Origin: JABEVB01 sp049965775 | GTDB lineage: Bacteria; Planctomycetota; Phycisphaerae; WQYP01 | Length of the DNA: 40,073 nucleotides | Direction of reading: 5' to 3' | NCBI GenBank assembly: GCA_049965775.1 | Contig: JBMFVX010000009.1 | Coordinates: forward strand, 1-40,073 | In this document: positions 8,640 to 17,399 of the stretch, piece after piece | Numbering within the stretch: the stretch's first letter is position 1 | How the letters are laid out: each line of letters starts with the position of its first letter | Notes under the pieces: model-generated | Told to the model about the DNA's origin: nothing | The model's input: only the letters and a program-made list of their open reading frames with translations | Databases searched by the model: none | Translations under genes and position numbers: made by a program

Positions 8640-9848
8640 ATGCAGTGGCAGCAGCCAATTCCAAAGTCTTATTTAAAGATGTCGTCCGCCGACATCGCGG
8701 AAAGAATTGCCGCGCACAAGCAGGCTTTCGGGCGCCGTCTGGTTATTTTAGGGCATCACTACCAGCAGGATGAAGTGGTGCGATTTGCGGATTTTGTGGG
8801 TGATTCGTTTCAACTTTCGCGGCAGGCGGCCGGGGTTAAGGAGGCGGAGTTTGTGGTGTTCTGCGGGGTGCACTTCATGGCCGAATCGGCCGATGTGCTT
8901 ACCGGCGAGCATCAGCAAGTGATTTTGCCCGATTTGGGGGCAGGGTGCTCCATGGCTGATATGGCCTCGTCCGACGATGTCAACGACGCATGGGAGGCCA
9001 TTTCCGCGGCGTGTGAGGCCGATGTAAACTTCCGGCTTGTGCCCATCACATACATTAATTCGAGTGCGGCCGTAAAGAGCTTTGTTGGTGAGCATGGTGG
9101 GGCGGTGTGCACCAGCAGCAATTGCGCCAAGGTTCTCACATGGGCGCTGGCCGGCCAGAAGCCGGGTGAGCCAGGGCATACTAAGGTTATTTTCTTTCCA
9201 GATCAGCATTTGGGTCGCAATACGGCGTATGCCATGGGTTATCCGCTCGATTCGATGGTGGTGTGGGATTATCGCCAGCCGATGGGCGGGCTGACGGAAG
9301 AGCAACTTCGTAAGGCGAGTTTTATACTGTGGAAGGGGCACTGCAGCGTTCACCAGCTTTTTCGGCCGGAACATGTTGATCAAATAAGAGCGCGCTTTGC
9401 CGATGTAAAAGTGTTGGTGCATCCGGAATGCCGCTGGGAGGTTGTGCAGAAGGCGGACCTGGTTGGTTCGACCGAGTTTATAGGCAAAACGGTGGCACAA
9501 GCGCCGCCGGGCAGCCGTTGGGCCATTGGCACCGAGGTGCACATGGTCAATCGCCTGGCCAAAAAGCATCCGGAGCAGCACATTACCATTCTTTCGGATT
9601 GTCAGTGCCTTTGTACCACCATGTATCGCATTGATCCTCCGCATTTGCTGTGGGTGCTCGATGAACTCGCAGCGGGCCACGTGGTAAATCAAATAAAGGT
9701 CAATGCACGCGATGCGCATTGGTCGCGTGTGAGCCTGCAGCGCATGCTGGACATTACGGCCGGCCAGCCGGTACGGGAACCGCCGCCCTTTGCTGATAGT
9801 TCTGGTCAGCGGACCTCCACCACACAACTTCCGGTGCTGGCGGTATAA
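8640..9848 (+). CDS. nadA: Quinolinate synthase A
   Basis: NadA condenses iminoaspartate with dihydroxyacetone phosphate to make quinolinate, the pyridine precursor of NAD, in the cytoplasm using a [4Fe-4S] cluster. The 402-residue protein shows the family landmarks in order: LGHHYQQDEV at 37-46, DSFQLSRQA, LGAGCSMADM with C103, ITYINSSAAVK, VCTSSNC, FFPDQHLGRNTA, WKGHCSVHQLF, VHPECRWEVV, and near the C-terminus ILSDCQCLCTTMYR. Cluster cysteines should be C103, the Cys in GHC and one in the DCQCLC group. The C-terminal 35 residues are poorly conserved and Pro-rich. No nadB or nadC is adjacent, so the rest of the pathway is elsewhere. A candidate promoter for the next gene overlaps its stop codon. 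Confidence 0.96.
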   Translation: MQWQQPIPKSYLKMSSADIAERIAAHKQAFGRRLVILGHHYQQDEVVRFADFVGDSFQLSRQAAGVKEAEFVVFCGVHFMAESADVLTGEHQQVILPDLGAGCSMADMASSDDVNDAWEAISAACEADVNFRLVPITYINSSAAVKSFVGEHGGAVCTSSNCAKVLTWALAGQKPGEPGHTKVIFFPDQHLGRNTAYAMGYPLDSMVVWDYRQPMGGLTEEQLRKASFILWKGHCSVHQLFRPEHVDQIRARFADVKVLVHPECRWEVVQKADLVGSTEFIGKTVAQAPPGSRWAIGTEVHMVNRLAKKHPEQHITILSDCQCLCTTMYRIDPPHLLWVLDELAAGHVVNQIKVNARDAHWSRVSLQRMLDITAGQPVREPPPFADSSGQRTSTTQLPVLAV

Positions 9849-9849
9849 T
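9844..9849 (+). promoter_or_regulatory. Candidate -10 box (TATAAT) overlapping the nadA stop codon
   Basis: A perfect TATAAT lies 37 nt before the ATG of the DUF1207 gene and contains the nadA stop codon. The -35 position around 9821-9826 (CACACA) is poor. It would let the surface-protein gene be expressed apart from nadA. Confidence 0.35.
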
Positions 9850-9885
9850 TTTGTTGTATTGAAGTCTGGCTATTATGGAGCAGGC

Positions 9886-11169
9886 ATGAACAGAGTTCTG
9901 CGTGGCGTTGTGTGTTGTGCTGGGGTTATGGTAGTGGGAACGGCTTTTGCCGGCGGCCCGATACGTCCGCAGGCCAGTACGCCGTCCGACAGCTATATAA
10001 ATGGATATGCGGCTGCAGTGCTGCGGTATGAATTGCATATTCATCATGCCACGATTGTGGTGCGTGATGGCGTTGTGCAAGTCGGGGCGGCCGGGGTCTC
10101 GGCGCATGAAGCACAGCGCATAAGGGCGGTGGTGCGTCATATTGCCGGGGTCAAAGCGGTTTATGTAAATGCGCCAACTCCAGGGTGGGCGGGCAGTGCT
10201 TCCGCGGGTGCACCGACCGCTGCAACCGGGGTAGGCACAGCGCCTATGGCTGGCGCGTCAACGGCAAATCTCAATGAGCCGCCGCTTCAGGCTCCAAGCG
10301 AAAAGCAGGCGAGCGTATCGTTTGTCGGCTGGGGGCCCCCTGACAATAAGCCCGTACCGCTGTACCGTGAGCCTACGGGGGCGTTTCCGGTAGGGACGGG
10401 CAATTTATTTGCGCCGCTTCTGGCCGACCCGCGCTGGCCCGGCGGGGCGGCGTCGTATCAGCACTTTTCGCCATACCATCCCATCAGCGGGTTAAAAGAT
10501 GTTGTGCAGGTAAGCATTGGCGATACGCTGCCCTTCCTGCGGGCTGATTTGCCGTGGCACATGCAGTTTGAAACCGGCATGCAGGCTGACGTATTTGCAT
10601 TCTTTAACATGGACACCACCCATAGCGACCTGCAGAATACGGATTATCTGGTGGGCGGTTATGCGTCTGTGCGGCGTAAAAATATTTCACTGCTGGTGCG
10701 GTACTACCACCAAAGTTCGCATCTTGGAGATGAACTGCTGCTGAATGAGCCGCAGTATCAGACGCTGCGACAAAAAATCAGCTATGAAGAAGCCAATGCG
10801 ATTGTTTCGTTTGATTTTTATCATCGGATGTTCCGCGTGTATGGCGGTGTGGGGTATCTGAACAATGTTGAACCGGGTAATTTAGGCCACTGGCGATTTC
10901 ATTACGGGGCGGAATTTCATGGGCCGGCGTTTGCGCATTCTGGTTCGATAGGTTTTTCGCCGGTTGCCGGGGCAGACTTTAAGAATTGGAGCCAGGTGAA
11001 TTACGACACGGAGGTTTCGCTGCGGGCGGGGTTGCAAATTTCGAAGCATCGCTTTTATGGGCCGCAGATGCAGTTCTTGATTGAATACTACATCGGGCAC
11101 GATCAAAACGGACAGTTCTTTACCGACCAGGTGCAGTTTGTCGGCTTTGGCGTCCACTACTACTTTTAA
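9886..11169 (+). CDS. Exported BON-like plus DUF1207 protein, probable outer-membrane beta-barrel
   Basis: A 427-residue protein with a signal peptide at about 1-23 (hydrophobic VLRGVVCCAGVMVVGTAFA, likely cleaved after an Ala). Residues 40-90 resemble a BON domain: RYELHIHHATIVVRDGVV, then VRHIAGVKAVYVN, the usual GVV and I-x-GV-x-x-V-x-N pattern for envelope-associated lipid or surface binding. A Pro/Ala-rich linker follows. The rest matches DUF1207: PLYREPTGAFPVGTG, LLADPRWPGGAASYQ, ISIGD-like and QFETGMQADVFAFF segments, then alternating aromatic strands ending in VGFGVHYYF. The terminal aromatic residue is typical of outer-membrane barrels. The frame is open from 9790, but GGAG at 9877-9880 and the signal peptide fix the ATG at 9886. 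Function is not known for this family. Confidence 0.85.
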   Translation: MNRVLRGVVCCAGVMVVGTAFAGGPIRPQASTPSDSYINGYAAAVLRYELHIHHATIVVRDGVVQVGAAGVSAHEAQRIRAVVRHIAGVKAVYVNAPTPGWAGSASAGAPTAATGVGTAPMAGASTANLNEPPLQAPSEKQASVSFVGWGPPDNKPVPLYREPTGAFPVGTGNLFAPLLADPRWPGGAASYQHFSPYHPISGLKDVVQVSIGDTLPFLRADLPWHMQFETGMQADVFAFFNMDTTHSDLQNTDYLVGGYASVRRKNISLLVRYYHQSSHLGDELLLNEPQYQTLRQKISYEEANAIVSFDFYHRMFRVYGGVGYLNNVEPGNLGHWRFHYGAEFHGPAFAHSGSIGFSPVAGADFKNWSQVNYDTEVSLRAGLQISKHRFYGPQMQFLIEYYIGHDQNGQFFTDQVQFVGFGVHYYF

Positions 11170-11274
11170 GGGTGTGTGTGCTTAACGAATGGCGGCCAGG
11201 CCGTTAAACTGTTGAGCCTGAAGCCGGGGGTATCGGCCAAAGATGAACAACAGGAATTTGAAAGAGGTTGATCC

Positions 11275-12618
11275 ATGCCAATTGAAATAACCATGCCCAA
11301 GCTCTCCGACACCATGACGACCGGCACGCTGGTGAAATGGCGCAAGAAGGAGAACGAGAAAATAAAGGTGGGCGACATCATCGCCGAGGTAGAGACGGAT
11401 AAGGCGACACAGGAGCTTGAGGCATTTGAGGCCGGCACGGTCGCCAAACTTATGGTGGCCGAGGGGGCCATTATTCCGGTCGGCGCGATGATTCTTGTGG
11501 TGGCTAAACCAGACGAAGATGTGGCAGCGGTTGCCAAGAGTGCGGCCAGCAGTGCTCCGGCAGGAAATGGGGCCGTGGCCGACAAACCTGCGGCTCAAAC
11601 TCAGGCGACGCCGGCACCCGCACCCGCACCGATGGCTGCGGCAGCGCCAAAGGCGGCGCCCGCGCCAATTGTCGCGGCAGTTCCAGCGGCCACTGCTGCG
11701 GCCCGGCCGGTGGCTGCGGCGGCTGCTCCAGCAGCGTCATCCGGTGGACGGCAGCGCGTGTCGCCATTGGCTCGCAAAATTGCCGACGAACGCGGTATTG
11801 ATGTTTCGCAGTTGGCCGGCACAGGCCCTGACGGGCGCGTCATTAAACGTGATGTGCTCGCCGCCAAACCTGGTGGAGCGGCGAGCAGCGGTGGGGCGAC
11901 TGCAGCGCCGGCTCTAACGATTGGGCCGTCAAAACTTGAGGCTAAGGTTATTCCGCTTAACAACATGCGGCAGACCATTGCGCGACGCCTGTTGGAAAGC
12001 AAGCAAACCATACCGCATTTCTACGTCTCCATTGATGTGGTGATGGATGCGCTGCTGTCTCTGCGCAAAGCCGCCAATGAACAGCTTGCCCCGACCAAAC
12101 TCAGCGTGACGGACTTTATTGCCCGGGCGGTAGCGGTGGCTATTACGCAAATACCGGGCATTAATGCCAGTTTTTCGGAGGCAGCCATCGTTTGTCATGG
12201 CACAGTCAACCTCGGCATTGCGGTGGCGGTAGACGGGGGCTTGATGGTGCCGGTGCTGCGCGATGCACAAACCAAGGGCGTGCGAGAAATTTCGGTTGAG
12301 ATTAAGCAACTGGCTGAACTTGCCCGCACACGCAAGCTAAAGGCTGATCAGATGACCGGCGGTACGTTTACCATCAGCAATCTTGGTATGTATGGCATCC
12401 GGGAGTTTCAGGCCATTGTGAACCCGCCAGAATCGGCAATATTGGCAGTTGGTGGAACGGAAGCCCGGCCCATTGTTAAAAACGGAGCAGTGGTGGCGGG
12501 GCAGGTGATGACGCTGTCGCTGTCGGCGGATCATCGCGTGGTGGATGGCGCCTTGGCGGCCGAGTTCCTCGGTGAGTTAAAGAAGCTGCTCGAAAATCCG
12601 ATGGTGATGTTAATTTAA
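11275..12618 (+). CDS. pdhC: Dihydrolipoamide acyltransferase (E2) of a 2-oxoacid dehydrogenase complex, pyruvate type
   Basis: The E2 core of a 2-oxoacid dehydrogenase complex moves the acyl group from lipoyl-lysine to CoA. The 447-residue protein has one lipoyl domain at about 1-80 with the modified lysine K43 in ETDKATQE. A flexible Ala/Pro-rich linker follows at about 84-155. Next is a peripheral-subunit-binding domain (VSPLARKIADERGIDVSQL, roughly 160-190), a second linker, and the catalytic domain ending with ADHRVVDGA at 418-425, where H420 is the active-site histidine. The pattern fits pyruvate E2 best, although branched-chain or acetoin E2 cannot be excluded. E1 and E3 genes, normally adjacent, are absent on both sides. 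The gene is followed by a strong terminator. Confidence 0.92.
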   Translation: MPIEITMPKLSDTMTTGTLVKWRKKENEKIKVGDIIAEVETDKATQELEAFEAGTVAKLMVAEGAIIPVGAMILVVAKPDEDVAAVAKSAASSAPAGNGAVADKPAAQTQATPAPAPAPMAAAAPKAAPAPIVAAVPAATAAARPVAAAAAPAASSGGRQRVSPLARKIADERGIDVSQLAGTGPDGRVIKRDVLAAKPGGAASSGGATAAPALTIGPSKLEAKVIPLNNMRQTIARRLLESKQTIPHFYVSIDVVMDALLSLRKAANEQLAPTKLSVTDFIARAVAVAITQIPGINASFSEAAIVCHGTVNLGIAVAVDGGLMVPVLRDAQTKGVREISVEIKQLAELARTRKLKADQMTGGTFTISNLGMYGIREFQAIVNPPESAILAVGGTEARPIVKNGAVVAGQVMTLSLSADHRVVDGALAAEFLGELKKLLENPMVMLI

Positions 12619-12637
12619 TAGCAAACGGATTTAAAAA

Positions 12638-12678
12638 AAAGGCGGCGCCACACAAGTGACGCCGCCTTTGCTTTTTTT
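12638..12678. terminator. Bidirectional intrinsic terminator between pdhC and the GH2 gene
   Basis: GGCGGCG at 12641-12647 pairs with CGCCGCC at 12660-12666, with a further CAC/GTG pairing inside. On plus it is followed by CTTTTTTT; on minus the A8 run at 12633-12640 supplies eight Us. It therefore serves both converging genes. Confidence 0.9.
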
Positions 12679-12685
12679 GCAGGTA

Positions 12686-15532
12686 TCAGGTTTTGTCAGC
12701 AAATACGTTAAACGTCAATCGTGCAGTGGGCAGCCCATCAGCTTTTGCCTCCAGCAGCACACTACCGGGCTTTTCGCCGGCTTTTACGAGCACCATGCAC
12801 AGGCCGGCAAAGGCGCTGCGGTAGTTGGCCTGGTTTGGCTCGTGGCAGGCAGGGTCGCCATTGCCCACGCCGGCGATTTTGCCGCGCCCACGCGCTGCAA
12901 AGTGCACCATGTTGTCGGCGGTGGGTACAACGCGGCCTTGGGCGTCCACAACTGCCACTTCAACAGCGACGGTGTCTTCTCCATCGGCAATGAGTTGTGC
13001 GCTATCGGCGCGAAGCCGCAGCGCCGCCGGAGCGCCGGTGGTTTCTACAACGGTCGTGGCAACAAGTTTGCCGCCGGTGTAGCCGTGGGCTTCCGCCTTG
13101 CCGGGTTGATAAGTCACGTGGTCCCACTGCAGGTGGCGGAACTTTTCCATGGTTTTTCGTCCCTGCGACTTACCGTTGACAAACAGCTCGACCTCATCGC
13201 AATTACTGAAACACCAAACGGGCACGTTCTTTCCTTCTTTGCCGGGCCAGTTCCAATGCGGAAATATATGCAGCACCGGCTCGGTGCTCCACCACGATTT
13301 CCAGTAAAATGCGGAATCTTTGGGGAAGCCGCACATATCCAGAAAACCGAAGTTCGAGTTAATTTCCGGCCAGCCGAACGGTGTGGTTTCGCCACGGTAA
13401 TCAAAGCCGGTCCAATAGAACCCTCCGGCAACAAATGCGCGTGCCCCCAGCGGATGCCAGGAACCATCCGGCGCCATATAGCTGCTTAAATGCGCCGCCT
13501 CTCTATTGGTGTGGTAAACGCCTCGGCAACTCAGGTTGCTGCCGATTTCACTGCCGAAGATGGGCTTGTTGGGATACTTTTTGTGCAGCCAATCGTAATC
13601 TTGGTAATTGTAATTGACGCCGAGCAAGTCTTCGGAAGCGCCCATGCCAATCATCCAACCTTCTCCGATGCCTTGATTGGCGGCGCAGCTGATCGGGCGC
13701 GTGCGATCATGCTTATGCACCGCATCCATGAGAGTTTGCATCATCTCGCGGGCAAACGGCGAGCCTTGAATGCCCCATTCCTCGTTCCACATGGACCACA
13801 TGATGATGCTCGGATGATTGCGGTCGCGCAGCACCATGGTTTCAACATGCCAGGTGTCATGGTACGGCTGGCCAATGTAAGATTTAACAGTGGCTGCATC
13901 GCCGGGATGACGATTTTCGTCCATAACGAGTAAGCCCAATTCATCGCAGGCGTCGTACATTGCCGGGGTCATCGGGTTGTGTGAGCAGCGTATGGCATTG
14001 CAGCCGAAATCCTTGAGACGCTGCATGCGGTAGTAAAACAGACTGTCGGGAATGCCAATGCCCACGCCGGCAAAATCCTGGTGATTGCATACTCCTTGCA
14101 GCTTGACAGGCTTATCGTTAAGGAAAAAGCCCTCGTCGGCATCAAAGCGAATGGTGCGGATGCCAAAGCGTTGTACGTGCCGATCTACTACTGCTCCGTT
14201 GGCGGAAAGAGTTGTTTTGAGGTGGTACAGATGCCGCTGTTCCAGCGACCAAAGCTGGGCATGGGCGATATGCACGGTTTGCTCGGCTTTGAAGTTCGCG
14301 CCAGCCGCAAGTGTATGGTACGACGTTGCAGAGCCCGCAACCTGCCCGTCGGGTGCGATAATCTCGGAGACCAGCTCGCATACCCGGTCGAATTGCGATC
14401 CATTGGTCAGTCGCGTTTCGATGGCGAGCGTTGCCGATGGCTTGCCGGTTACATCATGCACATTACTGGTGACGTAAACACCCCAAGGTTCGACATGTAC
14501 CGGGTCGGCGACGTTAAGCCAGACATGCCGATAAATGCCGCCGCCCTCATACCACCAGCCTTCAAATTGGGTGGGGTCTACATGGATGGCAAGCACATTT
14601 TTCCCGCCATAGCGCAAGTGTCGGCTGATATCAACATGAAAGGATGTATAGCCGCCCGAGTGATACGCTACTTCCTGCCCATTCAGAAAGACGCGAGCCT
14701 TGCGGAATACGCCTTCAAAGTAAAGCCAAACGTGTTTGCCCTGGTCTTCGGCCGGTTGGATAAACGTTTTGCGATACCATGCCGGAAATACGGGCAATGA
14801 GCCATGGCCGGTGTCGGCCGATCGGTCATATTGGCCTTCAACAATGTAATCGTGAGGCAGATGTACCTTTCGCCAGGAGCTGTCGTCAAAATCCATGGAG
14901 TTACATTGCTGTGATGGCGGCAGCGTGCCCAGTTCCACGGCGCCGGTGATGCCACCGGGGCCAGCGGTATTCTGCACCAACACGGTCAATACGTTGGGGC
15001 CATTGGCGTTCCACGCGGAATCCAGGTTTACTGTAAAGGGGGCGTCCCAGCCCTGATGGCTCCGCAGTTTTTGTCCGTTCAGGTAAACGGTGCCATTGTC
15101 GTCAACGCTGGCGAAGGAAACACAGCGGCCCTCCTTTGGCATTGCGGGAAGGGTGGCTCTGTACCAAGCGTAGCCGATGTAGCCATTGAGGGTATCAGCA
15201 CCTGATTCGCACGTTGCCCAACCGCCCGTGCTGGTGTCGAGATCAGGCTTGGTAAACTCCTGTGCCTGGTCGGGATTTCCCTTCTTCCATAGCCAATGTT
15301 TTATTGCCGTTGCGCTCTGCAGTATGGTGGCTTCGGGCATGCCCTTGAATCGCCAATCAGCGTCGAAAAGCTCTTTTTTTCGAGGAGCCAGATCGCTTAC
15401 TGCATCAGGGGAATCCAAGCGAGCTTCAAAGGAGGCGGCTGGAGTTGATGGCTCCTCAAAGGCCGAACAGCCGGTAAGCGAAGCTGCCGCAACAGCGCCT
15501 GCGCTAAACTTGAGAAAGTCTCGACGTTTCAT
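12686..15532 (-). CDS. Exported glycoside hydrolase family 2 protein (beta-galactosidase-like), Tat/lipoprotein signal
   Basis: A 948-residue GH2 glycosidase. The N-terminus MKRRDFLKFSAG with a twin arginine and a following LTGC lipobox (C22) suggests Tat export and lipid anchoring. Domains, in order: a jelly-roll sugar-binding-like segment at about 120-200 (VDDNGTVYLNGQKL), a second one at about 225-340 (FEGVFRKARVFLNGQEV), an Ig-like GH2 domain, a TIM barrel at about 450-760, then C-terminal Ig-like domains (DUF4982 and GH2 C-terminal domain type). The acid/base is E584 in MWNEEW and the nucleophile E662 in FGSEIG. The barrel also has RCSHNPM and DENRHPGD. Two jelly rolls before the barrel instead of one is a small departure from the common layout. 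The substrate could be a beta-galactoside or another beta-linked plant or algal glycan. No transporter or regulator is adjacent. Confidence 0.93.
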   Translation of the reverse strand: MKRRDFLKFSAGAVAAASLTGCSAFEEPSTPAASFEARLDSPDAVSDLAPRKKELFDADWRFKGMPEATILQSATAIKHWLWKKGNPDQAQEFTKPDLDTSTGGWATCESGADTLNGYIGYAWYRATLPAMPKEGRCVSFASVDDNGTVYLNGQKLRSHQGWDAPFTVNLDSAWNANGPNVLTVLVQNTAGPGGITGAVELGTLPPSQQCNSMDFDDSSWRKVHLPHDYIVEGQYDRSADTGHGSLPVFPAWYRKTFIQPAEDQGKHVWLYFEGVFRKARVFLNGQEVAYHSGGYTSFHVDISRHLRYGGKNVLAIHVDPTQFEGWWYEGGGIYRHVWLNVADPVHVEPWGVYVTSNVHDVTGKPSATLAIETRLTNGSQFDRVCELVSEIIAPDGQVAGSATSYHTLAAGANFKAEQTVHIAHAQLWSLEQRHLYHLKTTLSANGAVVDRHVQRFGIRTIRFDADEGFFLNDKPVKLQGVCNHQDFAGVGIGIPDSLFYYRMQRLKDFGCNAIRCSHNPMTPAMYDACDELGLLVMDENRHPGDAATVKSYIGQPYHDTWHVETMVLRDRNHPSIIMWSMWNEEWGIQGSPFAREMMQTLMDAVHKHDRTRPISCAANQGIGEGWMIGMGASEDLLGVNYNYQDYDWLHKKYPNKPIFGSEIGSNLSCRGVYHTNREAAHLSSYMAPDGSWHPLGARAFVAGGFYWTGFDYRGETTPFGWPEINSNFGFLDMCGFPKDSAFYWKSWWSTEPVLHIFPHWNWPGKEGKNVPVWCFSNCDEVELFVNGKSQGRKTMEKFRHLQWDHVTYQPGKAEAHGYTGGKLVATTVVETTGAPAALRLRADSAQLIADGEDTVAVEVAVVDAQGRVVPTADNMVHFAARGRGKIAGVGNGDPACHEPNQANYRSAFAGLCMVLVKAGEKPGSVLLEAKADGLPTARLTFNVFADKT

Positions 15533-15820
15533 GCATAGATCTCCTAAAATGCTACTTCTCGACAGAAGTCACTGATATTACCGTCGGCAAGAGGGTACTT
15601 GTCAAACGTAAGACCGCTGAATTTATTTCCGAATTGCGCTATAAGGGCAGGGACCAAGCTAACTGGCAGTTCTCCATTTGATATTTCCGATGCATGTGAT
15701 GAGCCGATCGCCGCTGCTCGGCACTAAAAGCATCGTCGGGAAGAATACGCAGCTTTGGTCGAGAAGCTGCGGATGCGAGCCATTGAGTTTTCAGGGTGGC
15801 ACCGCGATGGTACAACATAG

Positions 15821-17086
15821 GTGCGTTTGAGGTGCGTAGCCTGCGGCGCAATAGGTAAAAGCGAGAATAGTTTGGCAAACAAGACGATTACAGCGGTAAA
15901 GGGCTTTCTGGCCGGAGCAATGCACTGCGGCATTAAAGAATCGGGGAAGCCTGATTTGGCCCTGCTCGTGAGCAAAGTGCCTGCGGCGGCAGCCGGCGTA
16001 TTTACAACCAACAAGGTGCAAGGTGCGCCGGTTATTGTCGGTCGCGAACATATAGCCGGCGGGCGTCTGCAGGGTTGCGTGATCAACAGCGGCTGCGCCA
16101 ACGTATGTACCGGCCAACGCGGGCTGCGCGATGCGCGGGAAATGTGTGCACTCGCTGCGCAGAATTTAAAAACTGTGGGCGTGCGGCTGCCGCCGTCGCA
16201 GATGTTGCCAAGCAGCACCGGTGTAATCGGTCGCTTTCTCCCGATGGATAAGCTGCGCAGCGGCATTCCAGCTCTTGTAGCAAAGCTTGCCGACACGGCG
16301 GAGGCGGGCGAGGCATTTGCTCAGGGCATTTTAACCACCGATACGTGCGTCAAGACAGCGTATGCAACTCTCCATGCCGGCGGCGCCACAATCACCATCG
16401 CCGGTAACTGCAAAGGCTCCGGCATGATCGCGCCAAACATGGCCACAATGCTGGCGTATGTTGCGACTGACGCCGCCATTGCGCCGGCCCCTCTGCGGCG
16501 CATCGTCAAGGCCGTGGCAGATCAGACGTTTAATTGTGTGACGGTTGACCAGCACACCAGCACCAGCGATACATATGTTTGCATGGCCAACGGTATGTCG
16601 GGCGTTCGTATACTAAGCGGGCGCGATCTCAATAAGTTTGCCGCCGGCCTTATGGAAGTATGCCTCTCGCTTGCTAAGCAGATTGCCCGCGATGGCGAAG
16701 GTGCAACTAAGCTGGTGCGTGTTTTTGTTTGCGGCGCCCGTTCTACGGCTGATGCCAGGCGGGCGGCCTTGGCCATAGCCAACAGTCCGCTGGTGAAAAC
16801 GGCGATTCACGGAGGCGATCCAAACTGGGGGCGATTTGTCAGCGCAGCCGGTTATAGCGGAGCCAGTATGAATGTCGCCAAGAGTGTCTGCAAAGTCGGC
16901 AAGCTCATAGTATTTCGAGCGGGGCGGCCGACTGATGTGGCGCAATCCAAGGTAGAGGCCGCCATGCGGCAGACTGAAGTTGATATAACGCTGGACCTTG
17001 GCACATCTGGTATTGGCACAGCACAGGTTTTTACGTGTGATTTATCACGGGAGTACATTACGATAAACGCAGATTATCACACATAA
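15821..17086 (+). CDS. argJ: Bifunctional ornithine acetyltransferase / N-acetylglutamate synthase
   Basis: ArgJ moves the acetyl group from N-acetylornithine to glutamate in arginine synthesis and, in bifunctional forms, also makes N-acetylglutamate from acetyl-CoA. The precursor cleaves itself at the Ala-Thr bond in NMATML, here A208-T209 counted from the GTG at 15821; T209 becomes the N-terminal nucleophile of the beta chain. Other landmarks are FTTNKVQGAPV, VINSGCANVCTG, LPSSTGVIG, NCKGSGMIAPN and, near the end, HGGDPNWGRFVSAAGYSG. The start is uncertain: GTG at 15821 has no clear ribosome site, and an in-frame TTG at 15872 (after GCGAG) would begin LANKTITAVKGF and suit family lengths better. 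Other arg genes are not adjacent. Mono- versus bifunctionality cannot be decided from the sequence. Confidence 0.95.
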   Translation: MRLRCVACGAIGKSENSLANKTITAVKGFLAGAMHCGIKESGKPDLALLVSKVPAAAAGVFTTNKVQGAPVIVGREHIAGGRLQGCVINSGCANVCTGQRGLRDAREMCALAAQNLKTVGVRLPPSQMLPSSTGVIGRFLPMDKLRSGIPALVAKLADTAEAGEAFAQGILTTDTCVKTAYATLHAGGATITIAGNCKGSGMIAPNMATMLAYVATDAAIAPAPLRRIVKAVADQTFNCVTVDQHTSTSDTYVCMANGMSGVRILSGRDLNKFAAGLMEVCLSLAKQIARDGEGATKLVRVFVCGARSTADARRAALAIANSPLVKTAIHGGDPNWGRFVSAAGYSGASMNVAKSVCKVGKLIVFRAGRPTDVAQSKVEAAMRQTEVDITLDLGTSGIGTAQVFTCDLSREYITINADYHT

Positions 17087-17399
17087 TGCCGCAGCGGCCG
17101 CTTCATCATAAATGGGGCCTGGTATGCGCAGGCGATGGCGTGTTAACTCAACCTTCGCACTTTGGCCATTAAAACTGCGTTATTCTACTAATCAGGCCGA
17201 AAGTCTCCGCGCCAAACCACCCTTGAGGAGCGCCAACTGATATCAGGACGGGAGATGTTATTCCCTATCCGGCTCGCGCGGCCCGCAGGCCGCGCTGCCG
17301 CAGCAACTCGGGGCGTTTGCCTTTCCGCCTCTCTGTTGCGACACTAGTTGCACCGTCGGCGGTTAGTTGGCAAGCCGACATCAGGAGCACACTACAACA
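17087..17399. other. Intergenic region between argJ and the MCE gene, with a GC-rich hairpin
   Basis: No gene seen. It contains a perfect 8-bp stem, GCGCGGCC at 17276-17283 and GGCCGCGC at 17288-17295, with a CGCA loop. No T-run follows, so an intrinsic terminator is unlikely. A GGAG at 17384-17387 serves the next gene. Confidence 0.5.

Noticed and set aside
8748..9827. Long minus frame (359 codons) opposite nadA
   Set aside because: It is antisense to an unmistakable nadA and has no recognisable domain.
12656..13489. Plus frame of 277 codons opposite the GH2 gene
   Set aside because: It lies antisense to the C-terminal half of a clear GH2 protein, has no family similarity and overlaps the terminator.
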